NCBI GenBank assembly: GCA_934045075.1
Contig: OW203736.1
Location: forward strand, 21,925,805 to 21,989,804
Reading direction: 5' to 3'
Length of the DNA stretch: 64,000 bases
Source: Yponomeuta sedellus
Taxonomy: Eukaryota; Arthropoda; Insecta; Lepidoptera; Yponomeutidae
A program made the translations under genes and the position numbers. This document shows, piece after piece, positions 50,544 to 61,718 of the stretch. The first letter of the stretch is position 1. Each line of letters starts with the position of its first letter. The notes under the pieces were generated by a model. That model searched no databases, was not told the DNA's origin, and was given only the letters and a program-made list of their open reading frames with translations.

Positions 50544-50696
50544 TCAGGTTTCCTCACGATGTTTTCCCTCAGCGTTAGCGAGTATTATTGCTTCTTTACA
50601 AATGTTCATAACTTAGAAAACAATGTCATGCCCGCTCTGGGAATCGAACCTGGGTCACTCGCTTCCGAGTCCATTGTTACCATCGCTCTTAAAAGT

Positions 50697-50911
50697 TTAG
50701 AAGTTTAAGTACCAAAATATAAATCCCAGCACACTCGCGCTGACAAGCCCACCCGCCCACTACAAGCTCCATCGCACGCCTTTGGCACAGTGTGCGCACG
50801 CCCTTATCCCCTAAACAAACAGTTCGACCTCTTAAACGCTGGGATTCATTACACGGGGTAAAGGTGTGTCCCCACTGCCAGATATAATAAAAATAACTTC
50901 CACACAACACA
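50697..50911. other. Unannotated stretch
   Basis: No gene or repeat recognised. Confidence 0.35.
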
Positions 50912-51163
50912 ATAAATAAATAAATATTCATAGACATATTCGACACAGATCTCGTTAGCCCAATACTAAGTAGAACTAATTGACTTGCGATACAGGTGCT
51001 AGCTCGGCATAGTTTTTAATACAATAAATACATAGATAACATACAAGACCAGAGATAAAACTAGAAAAGTTCGTTTCCTAGTCTGACCCGGCCGGGGGAT
51101 TGAACCGAAGACCTTCGATAAAACAGTCAGCGTGCCAAACAGCTTCGCCACCAAAGACGTCAT
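50912..51163 (-). mobile_element. SINE-M copy
   Basis: 'ataaataaatattcatagac' to 'agcgtgccaaacagcttcgc', with 'tttcctagtctgacccggcc' as in the other copies. Box B has decayed. Confidence 0.75.
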
Positions 51164-51164
51164 A

Positions 51165-51350
51165 AGCTCTTGGCCTGGCCCCAAAACCAGGATACCCAGT
51201 GACCAGGTGACCACAAAATCATTCCAAACATGAAAATACACACAGACTGTGGCCATTTGCACTGATCTAGTACGACGGCCTCCAATGGGAATCGCACCCA
51301 CGACCTCTGTTTCGGTAGTCAAGCGTTTTAACCGCCAGACCATTCAGGAA
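51165..51350 (-). mobile_element. SINE-N copy
   Basis: 'ccccaaaaccaggataccca' tail, '...ggcctccaatgggaatcgca' and a tRNA-like head read on minus (tggtctggcggttaaaacgc). Confidence 0.65.
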
Positions 51351-51423
51351 GCTCGTTTTTCTTTTCTTGATTTTTTAAGTTAAGAATAGGTAATAAATTT
51401 TACAGTTTTAAAGTTTATATTCT

Positions 51424-51602
51424 TTTTTAATGCCCTAACCCGTGCTAAGGACAATTTTAAAAAACCTATTTAGAGGCTAACAATTCCACCCACGCCGGGA
51501 CTCGAACCCGCAACCTCTGGCTAACCGTGCCCACCGTGGCACGCGCGGGTTCGAATCCCGACATGGGTGGAATTTTTAGCCTCTAAATAGGTTTTTAAAA
51601 AA
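51424..51602 (-). mobile_element. SINE-A foldback copy
   Basis: The left reverse arm has the complete tail and half of the core. The right forward arm (from ~51540, gcgcgggttcgaatcccgac) ends at 'aaataggttttta'. TSDs are not clear (aaagtttatat versus aaagttatata). Confidence 0.7.
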
Positions 51603-51814
51603 GTTATATAGTTTGTATGTAACAGTGGTCAAAAAAACGGTGAAGTATTTTGAGTTTACGAGAGTGTACTGAATCATCACTTTACATACTACTTACGAGT
51701 ATTACGTATTGTTAGTACAGGGACATCCAACAACTCATCAATTGCCACACTCACCCTTTCATAACTCGGGGACAGTACCTATTAGTGTTAATATCTGTCA
51801 AAGTGGTTTTTTTA

Positions 51815-52115
51815 TGTAGCCTATAAACGACCCACTGCAGGGCACAGGCCTTCTCTCAGAGAGAGAGTTGGGCTTAATTACCACGCGTGCCCACCGCGGA
51901 TCGGCAATTTCGCGCTGCGCTGAAGTATTTGAACACCGACACTTAAATTTCTTCACGATGTTTTCCTTCACCTCATAGTTAGCGAGTGGTATTGCTAACA
52001 TACTTGTAACTTCGCAAATGTACGTAGCTTAGAATACAACGTCATTGATACATGCGCGGACTGGGAATCGAACCTGGGTCTCTCGCTACCCACTGGGCTA
52101 CTGCCGCTCTATGAT
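51815..52115 (-). mobile_element. SINE-F, near full length
   Basis: 'gtagcctataaacgacccac' through 'ccaccgcggatcggcaattt', 'cctcacctcatagttagcga' to a tRNA-like head (box B GGTTCGATTCCC, minus strand) at 52060-52110. Confidence 0.75.
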
Positions 52116-52201
52116 AGGTATAAAGTACGTATTCTTTGTGTAAAATTTGTGTAGTGGTATTGCTATTAGGTATAACTTCACATAAAAGTAGAACTTATCA
52201 T

Positions 52202-52562
52202 GATATCAACCCTTTGTATGTCCCCACTGCTGGGGCACGGGTATCTTCCTGCGTTGCAGGAAGGTAGGCCATACTGCACCACGGGGGCCAAGTCCGGGTT
52301 GGTGGAGGATTGTAAGACAGTGGCGGGCCTTACTGTCAGAAGTTATCAAGCCGCCCATAAGGCCTCTGACATGGCTTAACGACTTCCATTATATGACAGC
52401 CGGCACCAACGGCTTAGCGTGCCTTCCAAAGCACGCAAACGCTCCGAAAAATGTTTCTAGCGGTAGTCACGAGACGGTCACCCATCACCTGACCGCGCCT
52501 GTTGTTGCTTAACTCAAGTGATTGATTCCAATCACTCTGTTCGACTAAGCTGCGAGCGCTTA
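52202..52562 (-). mobile_element. 5S-SINE, near full length
   Basis: 'gatatcaaccctttgtatgt' to 'gactaagctgcgagcgct'. Its 5S-like block reads ttaagcaacaacaggcgcgg and then, after a deletion, gatgggtgaccgtctcgtga on the minus strand. Confidence 0.8.
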
Positions 52563-52639
52563 AGAGCGCTTCATAAAAGTAGTGGATAGTAAATAATATA
52601 CGGGAAAATTTCCCACAGTACGGCATTGTACAATGTACT

Positions 52640-52860
52640 TTGAAAACCTATTTAGAGGCTAAAAATTCCACCCATGCCGGGATTCGAACCCGCGATCTCT
52701 GGCTATCCGTGCCAGCGCTTTTCGAACTGAGCTAATGGGCGAATCACCGGCATCAGTGAAATTTCGAACCTCTTTACACTATTCTCTGTATTACGTACAG
52801 GCAGCGTCTATTTTTAAATAGGTTTTAAAAATTGTCCTAAGCACGGGTTAGTGCATTAAG
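52640..52860 (-). mobile_element. SINE-A twin-primed copy
   Basis: The reverse arm begins at the internal site (aaaacctatttagaggc) and runs through the core to 'cgtacaggcagcgtc' (52810). A forward arm 'aaataggttttaaaaattgt...gttagtgcatt' then supplies the 3' tail. No TSD is recognised. Confidence 0.75.
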
Positions 52861-53063
52861 ATTGTTAGTGTTTTCATAATATCTTCTCCGTCGGAGCTTT
52901 ATCGGTTTGGATGCGTGTATCGGCACCTTTAAGTAAATAAGTATACAAAAGGCGAAGCAGATAAATCATTCGCGAAGTGAATATTGCGGGCCCCGGGCGG
53001 CGGCGCAGCGGCTTTGTGCTATCGGGGATTCTCTAAGAACACTTTTGTTTATTGTTAGCACGT

Positions 53064-53262
53064 TAAGCAGTTGGTGCCGGCGGCAGTCGTTAAGCCAAGT
53101 CAGAGGCCTTAGGGCGGCTTGAAAACTTCTGACAGTAAGACCAGCCACTAGTCTTGCAAGCCTCTACCAATCCGGACTTGGCGCCCGTGGTGGAGTATGG
53201 CCTATACCTTCCTTAAGGAAGAGACCCGTGCCCCTCGGTGGGGACATAATGGGTTGATGATG
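53064..53262 (+). repeat. 5S-SINE, 5'-truncated
   Basis: 'aagcagttggtgccggcggc' to 'gacataatgggttgatgatg'. The tail ends in TGATGATGA rather than TGATATCG. Confidence 0.75.
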
Positions 53263-53264
53263 AA

Positions 53265-53500
53265 AGGACTCAGAAGCGTGAGACCCAGGTTCAATTCCCA
53301 GTGTGGGCATGTACCTATGATTTTGTTTTCTAAGTCAAGTACATTTGTGATGTTATAGTAACAATACCACTCACTAACGGCGAAGGAAAACATCGTGAGG
53401 AAACCTGAGTATCCGCGGTGAGCACGCGTGCTGATTAAGCCCATAATCTCTCTCTGAGAAAAGGCCTGTGCCCTGCAGTGGGACGTTTATAGGCTACGTA
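53265..53500 (+). mobile_element. SINE-F forward copy
   Basis: Box-B-like 'ggttcaattccc' at 53289, then the reverse complement of the usual order: '...aaaacatcgtgaggaaacct', 'gcacgcgtgctgattaagcc', 'aggcctgtgccctgcagtgg', 'ataggctacg'. It follows the 5S-SINE tail without spacer. Confidence 0.75.
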
Positions 53501-54754
53501 AAAAAAATTTTTACTCTACCTCGTTATTCATATTCATTTATTAGTGATCATAATGGTATAATACAATGATGTTACACATGTTTTAAGTCTCACATTATGT
53601 ATAGCTTGAGATAACATAAAATTTTATTCTGACAAACATAATGTAGGAAAAGTACTAAACATTACTTATATATTTAACATTTTAATACTTACGTTACTGT
53701 TCTTTGGAACTTTTGTAGGAACTAGACAGTGTAGAAGTAGAACAAGGCTACAAAGAGCTGAACAAAATTAACACAGAATAAAACAAGGTTAAAAGAAAAA
53801 AGAGACGTCAACAGGGGACTGACGGACTGTTAGCGTCCGAGAAACCTTGGGTAAGTGATTTTGATTACTCCATAGTACTCAAAATCTGATGTGTTTAAAG
53901 ACCTTTTGTTTGTGTTTCTGAAGTTGTTTAAATGCAAGCCTCTTTAACAGTTTCTAACGTATTTACTCCAAAAATCTCTTATTCTATATAAAGTAATAAA
54001 TGTTGTTACATGGAGAAACCTTGGGATAACTTACTTTATCTTTCTGTCTAGGCTATGAACAGAACCCATGGCTTACCATGCCTCATTCCTTTCACCCCCA
54101 TCCTCTCGGTCCCTGCCAATCCCATCCATTGCCATCCAAGTCGTCCGATGGCTAGTTCGATAGAATTTAATTTAAATGTAACTGGTGCATGTTTTAGCTA
54201 CGAGACACCTTGAAAACTATTGCTTGCTAACTTTAATAACTGTCGATTGTTATATAATAATATACCACTTTCTCTATTGCAATTTCACGAAAGAAACTAC
54301 TGTTGGAATCTAAACCAACATTAATATTTAATTTTTATTGTGGCAACACTATGTTTTATTTTGTCTTCTTGTCTTCGACGATATTACAAGTGCATACGCA
54401 CATTTTGCCTTTTATTTTTATTAATAATTAAATACAGAAAAACAGACCCTAAAGCCAGTGATTTCTTCAACTACTTCACCTATTTTTTTCGAAAGCTCGT
54501 TAATTTCGGCTCTCATTCAATTTACCTCCCTTTTCCCATCAAGGCTCCGGTGCGCGGGCGCCGGGTCACTGACCTGGCAGCCATCTTCGCGTCAGCCATC
54601 ACTCAGTGTGTTTATTTTTCAATTTGCACGCGAACTATAGTTTCTGAATGACAGCTGCTTCGCTTCATGAAGAACGCGCACCATCAGGCGCTGATATAAT
54701 ATTTAATACTTTCACATAACTCAACTCAACAGCTTGTGACGACAAGTGACCTGA
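53501..54754. other. Unannotated stretch with a GC-rich patch
   Basis: Bases 54538-54600 are GC-rich (ggtgcgcgggcgccgggtca), then 'tcactcagtgtgt'. They could be an isolated promoter, but no coding exon follows. The 103-codon plus frame at 54340-54651 has no domain. Confidence 0.4.
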
Positions 54755-54938
54755 CGCTAGATTCTGTTAATGCATCGTAGAACAATGGCAATTGCACGGA
54801 CGTGGCGATTTTATTTCATTGCTACTTAAGCCCGTCCACGTACGAAACCTTCTAGGCACCAATGTTATAAAAAACACGTCACGTGACCCTTTCATTCATT
54901 TGCCTTTGCAGAGTAATGCACAAACAGAATTGAGACCC
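54755..54938 (+). mobile_element. Foldback MITE-P, copy 3
   Basis: Ends 'ctagattctgttaatgcatc' and 'gcacaaacagaattgagacc'. The internal 'acgtggcgattttatttcat' matches copy 1 in reverse. Confidence 0.7.
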
Positions 54939-55310
54939 TGGTTCCCCACTAGGACGCTCTGTAACTAGGCCACAACGTCTTAAACATAAATTGTGTTAAA
55001 TTAATTTGTGAATTTAACGGTTTCTATTCTATCCTATTCTATTCTATTCTAAACATCGAAATACTTCCTATACCTCCGCAGGAATGGGAACCACGACGTT
55101 TTGGTGGCAAAGTGTGTTAACGCTGGACGAACATGGTTTCTTTACGTTCTCATAGTTGAGCAACATGTAGAAGTGAACCGGTATCAAAATAGTAGAAGAT
55201 TTATTCAGCGTTACACAGAGCCAGCGACTAACTAATGAGATAATAATAAACTCCCTCACACTTTGTAAGGTCTCATGCGAACACTACGTCATTCACTCTC
55301 TCTCACAAGT
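54939..55310. other. Unannotated stretch with a TTCTA microsatellite
   Basis: Bases 55021-55052 are (TTCTA)n-like (tctattctatcctattctat). A SINE-G-like scrap 'gttccccactaggacgctctg' lies at 54941-54961. Confidence 0.5.
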
Positions 55311-55377
55311 ATGGCCTGTACCTTCCTTAGGGAAGAGACCCGTGCCCCTCGGTGGGGACATAATGGGTTGATGATGA
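55311..55377 (+). repeat. 5S-SINE 3' tail
   Basis: 'atggcctgtaccttccttag', 'gaagagacccgtgcccctcg', 'tgggttgatgatgat'. Nearly the same tail as 53190-53262. Confidence 0.7.
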
Positions 55378-55491
55378 TACTTCCAAAAACACACACTCTT
55401 CCTCCAGGGAATATTCCTTTACGGAATAAAATTATGGTATAATTGATGTCTGGTAAAGTATTCCTGAAATAAATTTCGTAATAGTGTATTT

Positions 55492-55590
55492 TAATATGCG
55501 GCAAGCTGAAGACAGGGCGCTATGGCGCTCATTAGGGGAGGGCTACGTCCAGCAGTGGACTACATAAAATAGCCTGAAGAAGAAGAAGAA
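55492..55590 (+). repeat. SINE-H/LINE tail with GAA repeats
   Basis: 'tgcggcaagctgaagacagg', 'gcgctatggcgctcattagg', 'agcagtggac', 'gcctgaagaagaagaagaa'. Confidence 0.7.
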
Positions 55591-56107
55591 ATATTTTAAT
55601 AAATACCTTATTAAAAACATAAATAGGTTCAACGAAATGAAAAACGCGTTTGACGTCATAGTAAGTAACAAGTAACCCTGCCGAGACAGTCGCCATCCAT
55701 TACGCAACAGATATGCATTAATTAAGTACTATTTGACCTTTCAGTTGAGTCACTAAAATGGACGTTGCATTAATTCATTGGTTTTCTGAATCATAACGTT
55801 GTGAATGGGCGAAGACACTTTAGTTTTGAACTCTTGAATCACATTATGTGCAACGGGAAAAGCCTCACGTCAGTCTTGCAACAGTCTGACGTAAACGCAG
55901 GAGCAGCACGCGTAGTATGACGACGCTAGTCGCGCGTTAAGTCAAAAGTCGCGGCATTCCAGTACAAAAATTGTAAATTTTTTACATTTTAGCGTCACAA
56001 ATTGCCATCGCAAATACAAATACAAATAATGTTTATTTATATAAGGAATAATACACAATGCCAGATAACAATGGTACTTAGATATTAAAAAGTAAAATTT
56101 TGTGTAA
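55591..56107. other. Unannotated stretch
   Basis: No gene or repeat recognised. A moderately GC-rich patch lies at 55880-55950. Confidence 0.4.
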
Positions 56108-56425
56108 ACAACAAGAGTAATGGTGACCCCACACTAGGCATAGCCTGTATCGTGGGCGTCAGGACATGATTAGCCATTATTTATTTACAATTACAATAGG
56201 GCAATCTAAGCAGGCAGTCTATTTCTATGAATTACATTAATCTCATTTAATAATTAGCGCGTCTGCCTACCATGCAAGAGGTCCCGGGTTCGAATCCCGG
56301 CTGGGAACAAAAAAAAAAAAAACCCAGGTCTTGGATGTTTACATGTTTGTGATGTCGTTGTTTCTGGTTACCACGACACAGGGTATCCTAGTGTGGGGCC
56401 AGAAGCAATGTATGTACTTGTATGT
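56108..56425 (+). mobile_element. SINE-G with inverted tail fragment
   Basis: Bases 56108-56150 are a reverse tail (accccacactaggcatagcc). After 110 bp of other sequence, a forward copy starts in the tRNA-like core (gcgcgtctgcctaccatgca, 'gggttcgaatccc') and runs to 'gtatcctagtgtggggccag'. The arrangement parallels the SINE-A foldbacks. Confidence 0.65.
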
Positions 56426-56676
56426 AAATGTTATGTTAATTATAATAGGTAATTATTGAATTTATACAATTTCATGCACAAATATTTAGAAAGTGGAAAT
56501 AAAAATACAAATTAATTATCAAAAAAAGAAAATTTCATGCAAAATCAACTTGTTTGGGTGACCCATTCAAGCTATTAAAATTTTCCCTAGAATGAAAATT
56601 TTGAAATAAATTAAATAAATTGCTACTCATAATACGTGACAAATAGTGTACAGAATGATATAGAGGACTGCATAGG
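56426..56676. other. Unannotated stretch
   Basis: No gene or repeat recognised. Confidence 0.35.
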
Positions 56677-57060
56677 TTATTTTTGTATTGTCAACAGGGT
56701 CTCAGAAGTTGCGTAGTTCAAAGTTTTTAGATAGTTGGTGACTACCACCTTACATTCTCTTAGTGTAGAATTCTGTACATCACAGTATTTTAGTATTCTG
56801 TTATACAGGAAAGGTGAAGAGAAATTAGAAAAGCGTTGTGCAAAAGAAGTTCTTGTTTTAGGAACTGGAATTCTAAAAACTCTTTTTTTGGATAGTTGGG
56901 TGTATTCAGGAGAGTTTAGGATCCTTTTGTGTACACCCAAAACAGCTCCAAGGATATATAGTTGTCGGACTCGGAGAACGGAACAGTCTTGGTATAAACT
57001 ATCAGTTGAATATAGGCGAGGTCTACTACACCATTACCTTCAGAACGGCGCACTACATAT
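56677..57060 (-). pseudogene. Jockey-like LINE RT C-terminus remnant
   Basis: The minus strand reads RVRQLYILGAVLGVHKR, then KKRVFRIPVPKTRTSFAQRF, PFLYNRILKYCDVQNST and CKVVVTNYLKTL. The order 'LYI(L)E..L.VHK....', 'P..RT....QR....P.LYN.L', 'CK..V..WL' is that of the C-terminal end of jockey-clade reverse transcriptases. About 110 codons survive and no upstream RT core is present. A longer open frame on the opposite strand is its shadow. Confidence 0.6.
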
Positions 57061-59209
57061 GGAGAATGTCAATCTACTAATCGGTTAGGAATCTGCAAGA
57101 AGAACGAGACTTTCGATAAACCTTTTTATTAATAATAATTTACCGATCATTTGAACCAAAGCAGTACAAATTGAAATTTTGATGCCTTTGGCTACTTCGC
57201 ACCTCTCAGCCTTCACATGGTTACACGAAACTAATAATTATTATTTTGTTTTTCCAATTAGAAAATCACGATTGTAGCAACCACAATAAATTTGTTTATT
57301 GTTTATAAAGCTTGCACAATAGATATGTTCTAGTTTTTATAATAATACATTTAAATAAACTTTTTTCTCCAAAACGATCCATATCTTGGAATGAGCTCAT
57401 ATGTTCAATTTGTGACGTGGCATCAAGCAGTAGCTGCTGCGCTTATTTGTGTAACTTGCTTTAGACTTAAGCCACCCAGGCAGAAGCCAAGGACGAGTTG
57501 AAAATGTGAAGGCAGATCAGTGGTCGTGTGTACAACAGCTGTGCTGTCCAGTCCAGCTTGTGCTTGGCGGGAAGGGCGGAGCTGCGTGAGTTAGGGCCGC
57601 CACACACGGCGACGTCAAATTACGCGCTGCGCCGGCGCCCGCTAAGCCTCACCATACACTCCCATGCAACCCAAACAGCCAAGCCCGCGCCTCTTATTCC
57701 CCTCAACACAAGTACTAGGATAGCATAAAAGCCTGAAGTCTCCCGGGTGGATGGTTGCGCGAGATTGCCGGCTGTCGGTAAGAAAGCATCGATAATTATC
57801 GGGTGAACGTTCTGGGATGATTTGTCGACGAAGAGGCAGGGTTTATTGATTCTTGACACCTGGTAATCATAGTTGCTGGTTGTTTGGACAATACCTGTCT
57901 GCAGGCTCTCGTAACAAAAAAACACACAAAAAGGTTTTGTTATTTATTTCTTTCTAAAGGCTTAAATGTTTAATGTCGATGGAAACGATACCTTAGAACT
58001 GACTATAATCCAGATCCAGATGGATGGGACCAAACGTCATTAGTTCTGCTAATATGTGGCGAACGATAAGGGTAATTTATTTCCCAAAATATGACATTAG
58101 TCATAAGGATATGGTTATCCTGTTTCCTAAAAATGTGTTTACCTGTTATACATGATATGCACCGTAATGTGCATTAATAAAAGGTCAGTTAGATGTTGCC
58201 TTATTCGCTGTTTCTAGGTATTTCACCAAAAGTAACACCTTCCCTTATTAGGCCGGAAAACGGCAGGTGGACTAGGTATAGTGGCCAAGAAGGGAAGCCG
58301 ATTGTTGGTCAGCCTACGGACAGACTGTCGGTGGGCTGATGCTGATACCATCCCCGTGCGCCCACTGTAATGTAATGTCGTGGTCGAAAGTTGGTCTCGT
58401 CCAATGTTTTAATTTTTCCAATGAAACATACAAGACTAGTAAAGGACCGGATGGGTTGGCGTTTTTGAGCTGATAAGATAGAAAGAACCTTCTTTGTGAA
58501 AATAACTAACTAATCGAATCGAACAAACTGTTCAGTTCGGAAGTACCAGGAGAGCATTACTTCTTAGGCTCGTTAACATTAAACCTGACACCTGTGTGGC
58601 AACCCTAGCAACGAGCGCTTCACGGCGAGGCGTTGAGAACCTACAATTAGAGACGAACCAACAAACCTCCACGGGGTTATGTGGCGCTAATACGTGGCTT
58701 GCCTTACCCCGATCTACCAGGAGGCTACAACCTTCGAAAATAGCAATAACAGCCTTTCGTGCGGTGAGAATACAGTCCGAAAGCGAGGTAGGGTGAATCT
58801 GGTCAGACGTGTATGGAGAAAATTGTTGTTTACAGTTTATTGGTATAAGAGTTTTGCCCGTCGCTGGCGGATGCGTGGTGTATAGTTTGACTCAAGTCTC
58901 TATGTGCAGATTTGCTTAAGACAAACTGAAGGACCAATAAGCTTTGGGGTAAAGCATTCTAGAGACTACAGAGTAGAAAGAATAGCTAACACTAAGTAGA
59001 TATATGGATGCAGCATCAATGATCGCACGAGCCCGGCAGTCGGACCACACAGGTCGCCGGGAACCCCGCTCTGTAGTTACCATCGATCCTTCGCCAAGGT
59101 TTATGATCGGTACAGTTGGACAATCCCTCGGGTCGTCAATAATACGGTAGACCACTAAAAATTGTATTTGAGCGAAGTTGTTTTCACTATGAAGGACATA
59201 CAAGCAAAT
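57061..59209. other. Unannotated 2.1-kb stretch
   Basis: A GC-rich patch lies at 57590-57690 (cacacacggcgacgtcaaat, 'cgctgcgccggcgcccgc'). Several 60-130 codon frames lack domains and conserved codon structure. No repeat of this window matches. Confidence 0.35.
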
Positions 59210-59340
59210 TCTACTAAAAAGTATGGGCTTAACTACTATGCGTGCCCACCGCTGATTGGCAAATTCAACTATTAAGGTGTGGGAATACTTCGGGCAATCA
59301 GGTTTCCTCACATTGTTTTCCTTTACATCTAGCGAGAGGT
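59210..59340 (-). repeat. SINE-F middle fragment
   Basis: 'gggcttaactactatgcgtg', 'cccaccgctgattggcaaat', 'caggtttcctcacattgttt'. Confidence 0.65.
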
Positions 59341-59672
59341 ATGTGGTTCTGGCACTTAAAAATCATAATTTTACGTGACAGATATTATTAAACAAATATT
59401 TTAATAAAGGTTTCACATTATAAGGCGTTACTCGCAGCGTGTGACTTTACAGTTTGCACTTGTTTGGTCTGGACTGTTTGTACAACGTGACTGGAAGTAG
59501 TTTTATTAGAAAAGTATTCGAGGTTTGCGAGGATCGTATCTGTGTGAAATTCTGTTATCTGCACACCCCTCGGAACCATAGACGTGAGTTTAAGTTATGC
59601 ATTAGTGGCAACGCAAAATACTTTATAATCATTGGAATAAGAATCAAATTTATTTCTAGAAAGTTACTTGAA
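59341..59672. other. Unannotated stretch
   Basis: No gene or repeat recognised. Confidence 0.35.
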
Positions 59673-59985
59673 GCGCTCGTGGCCTAGGCGGACCGAGTGA
59701 TTGGAATCAATCACTTAGTTAAGCAACAATAGGCGTGGTCAGGTACAAGATGGGTGAGCGTCCCGTGACTACCGCTAGTGGCATTTTTCCGAGCGCTTCC
59801 GTGCTTCGCAAGGCGCGTTAAGCCGTTGGTGCCGGCTGTCATGTAATGGCGGTCGTTAAGTCATGTCAGAGGCCTTATGGGCGGCTTGACAACCTCTGGC
59901 AGTAAAGCCCGCCACTGTCTTACATACAATCCTCCACCAACCCGGACTTGGCCCCCGTGGTGGAGTATGGCCTAACCTTCATGCT
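59673..59985 (+). mobile_element. 5S-SINE, head and body, 3'-truncated
   Basis: 'agcgctcgtggcctaggcgg', then the 5S-like block 'aatcacttagttaagcaaca', 'aggcgtggtcagg', 'gatgggtgagcgtcccgtga', continuing to 'tggtggagtatggcctaacc'. It lacks the final hairpin and ATATCG tail. Confidence 0.82.
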
Positions 59986-60021
59986 AACCTAACCTGTTTA
60001 TCTACTTCTTTTATCTTTTCT

Positions 60022-60075
60022 AGTGGCAGTCCCTGCCTACCCCTCTGGGATACGGGCGTGAGGTTCTGTTATACT
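60022..60075 (+). repeat. LINE-B 3' tail scrap
   Basis: 'agtggcagtccctgcctacc', 'cctctgggatacgggcgtga', 'ggttctgttat'. Confidence 0.6.
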
Positions 60076-60306
60076 TATCTTTTATCTTCATAGTTATACT
60101 AGACGAAAGTTTACAAAAATAATGAGTTCACCTCTGTCGCCAAACTAGGTCAAGACCTGTACAGTTTCTTCCCCACATAATTATTACGCATAAGTAAGCA
60201 CATACGAAATGCGCACGAGTGACCAATATGGCAGTCATCGCAGCGAATCTAGAGCTCTGAGTCACTCCGTTCCATTACCCAAAAGCGGGATAAACCGCGA
60301 CTTCGT
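60076..60306. other. Unannotated stretch
   Basis: No gene or repeat recognised. Confidence 0.35.
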
Positions 60307-60405
60307 GACGTGTGCTCAGTGGGTAGAACAATGCACTTGAAAGCGGGAGACCTAAATTCGATACCCAGTGCGAGTATGGACTTTGTTTATTTTCGAAGTT
60401 CCGTA
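60307..60405 (+). repeat. SINE-F 5' head
   Basis: tRNA-like head 'tgctcagtgggtagaacaat' with 'aaattcgatacccagtg' as a decayed box B. It is truncated after about 100 bp. Confidence 0.55.
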
Positions 60406-60440
60406 CAACAGTGAATTTGTAATAGCATTCACACGGTAAC

Positions 60441-60760
60441 ATCTATATTATCTAAAAACCTATTTAGAGGCTAAAAATTTCACCCATGCCGGGATTCGAA
60501 CCCGCAACCTCTGGCTATCCGTACCAGCGCTCTACAAATTGAGCCAATGGGCGACTCACGGCATCAGTGAAATTTCGAACCTCTTTACAATATTCTCTGT
60601 ATTACGTACAGCCAGCGACATCTGACTTAAGAAAATTGCATTACTTACAGGGTTCGAATCCCGGCATGGGTGAAATTTTTAGCCTCTAAATAGGTTTTTA
60701 AATTTGTTCCTTAGCACGGGTTACTGCATTAAAAATAAAAATAGTGTAATCTATATTATC
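60441..60760. mobile_element. SINE-A foldback copy with 12-bp TSD
   Basis: TSD ATCTATATTATC is at 60441-60452 and 60749-60760. The left reverse arm begins at the internal site (aaaaacctatttagagg) and extends through the core to 'gcattacttaca' (60649). The right forward arm starts at box B (gggttcgaatcccgg) and has the complete tail ending 'aaaaatagtgta'. Confidence 0.88.
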
Positions 60761-61084
60761 ACCGTATTGTAATATTTCTAGTTGTCTGCGTATAACTAAG
60801 TCTACAAATGCTGTGTAAACCTTTAATTGGCATAATCGCTAGCCCTAAGTCACATTTAGTATAAGCTTTATCATGTTTGCGTGCTTGCTGTTGGTGTACC
60901 TAATGAATAAAATAAAAAATGAAACAAAACGGAGAGGGAGAAGCGGCTTGGGTTTCCACACGACAATAAACAGGCTTGCAAACGTTTGGCTGTTATTTTA
61001 TTCCGTCTGGAATTTAGTCTCGTTCGCTTATTCCAATATTTAAATTGATTGGTAAAAGTGATAATTTTTGAAAAAAATTCAAAA
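60761..61084. other. Unannotated stretch
   Basis: No gene or repeat recognised. Confidence 0.35.
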
Positions 61085-61265
61085 TTAAGGGATGGGATAC
61101 CCTGGGATACCCTGTGTCGTGGGAACCCGACACAGCGACATCACAAACCTGTAAACATCCAAGACCTGGGGTCTTTTTTGTCTCCAGGCGGGTTTCGAAC
61201 CCAGGACCTCTCACATAGTAGGATACGCTACCGCTGCGTAGGTGCACTAAAGCTACCTCCGAGTA
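61085..61265 (-). mobile_element. SINE-G copy
   Basis: 'ggataccctgtgtcgtggga', 'acatcacaaacctgtaaaca', 'gcgggtttcgaacccaggac' and 'gctaccgctgcg'. A duplicated 'ataccctggg' marks its left end. Confidence 0.7.
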
Positions 61266-61718
61266 GCCCCTTAAGGACCTCGCGGAATAAGCACGATCTA
61301 GACTCCACGGCATCACCATTTTGCATATTTGCACCATAACTGCAGCTTCTCACTAAGATTTCGAGATAAAATGGACGAGATAGCTTTCCCTATCGTAAGT
61401 GAGATCTCAAAACACTGAATATGTCGCTGTTAACGTAAATCTACTCGACTTACCTTAAAACTAGTTGCAGTTATTATGCTTGTAGATGATGCGGTCTTAT
61501 TTATAAATTCATGGCCTTAAGTCACTTACCTGAAACAAATAAGCAAAAGTGATTTAAAAATATTCAATAAAAAAAACACTTTTAAAAAAGTCTTGAGCTC
61601 CGACAGCTGACTCCTTTAGGCCTTTATTAAGAAAACTAATTATTAACATAAGTAAACAGAACTTTAGACTAACATAACTTAAAGTAATGTTTATTGTATG
61701 GATTATGGGCACATGTAT
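61266..61718. other. Unannotated stretch
   Basis: No gene or repeat recognised. Confidence 0.35.

Larger units (their letters stand above)
50158..50696 (-). mobile_element. SINE-F split by a nested insertion
   Basis: SINE-F 3' part (50158-50251, to 'cagacaatcag') resumes at 50548 (gtttcctcacgatgttttcc...) and reaches a tRNA-like head (box-B-like GGTTCGATTCCC, minus strand) by 50696. The split carries TCAG on both sides (50248-50251, 50544-50547). Confidence 0.75.

Noticed and set aside
54340..54651. 103-codon frame near a GC-rich patch
   Set aside because: No domain, and the frame crosses a composition change; a promoter is possible but a protein is not supported.
56263..56312. tRNA gene
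   Set aside because: Only the half around box B exists; it is the head of SINE-G.
57528..57925. Frames around the GC-rich patch at 57.6 kb
   Set aside because: Low-complexity, no recognisable domain and overlapping frames on both strands.
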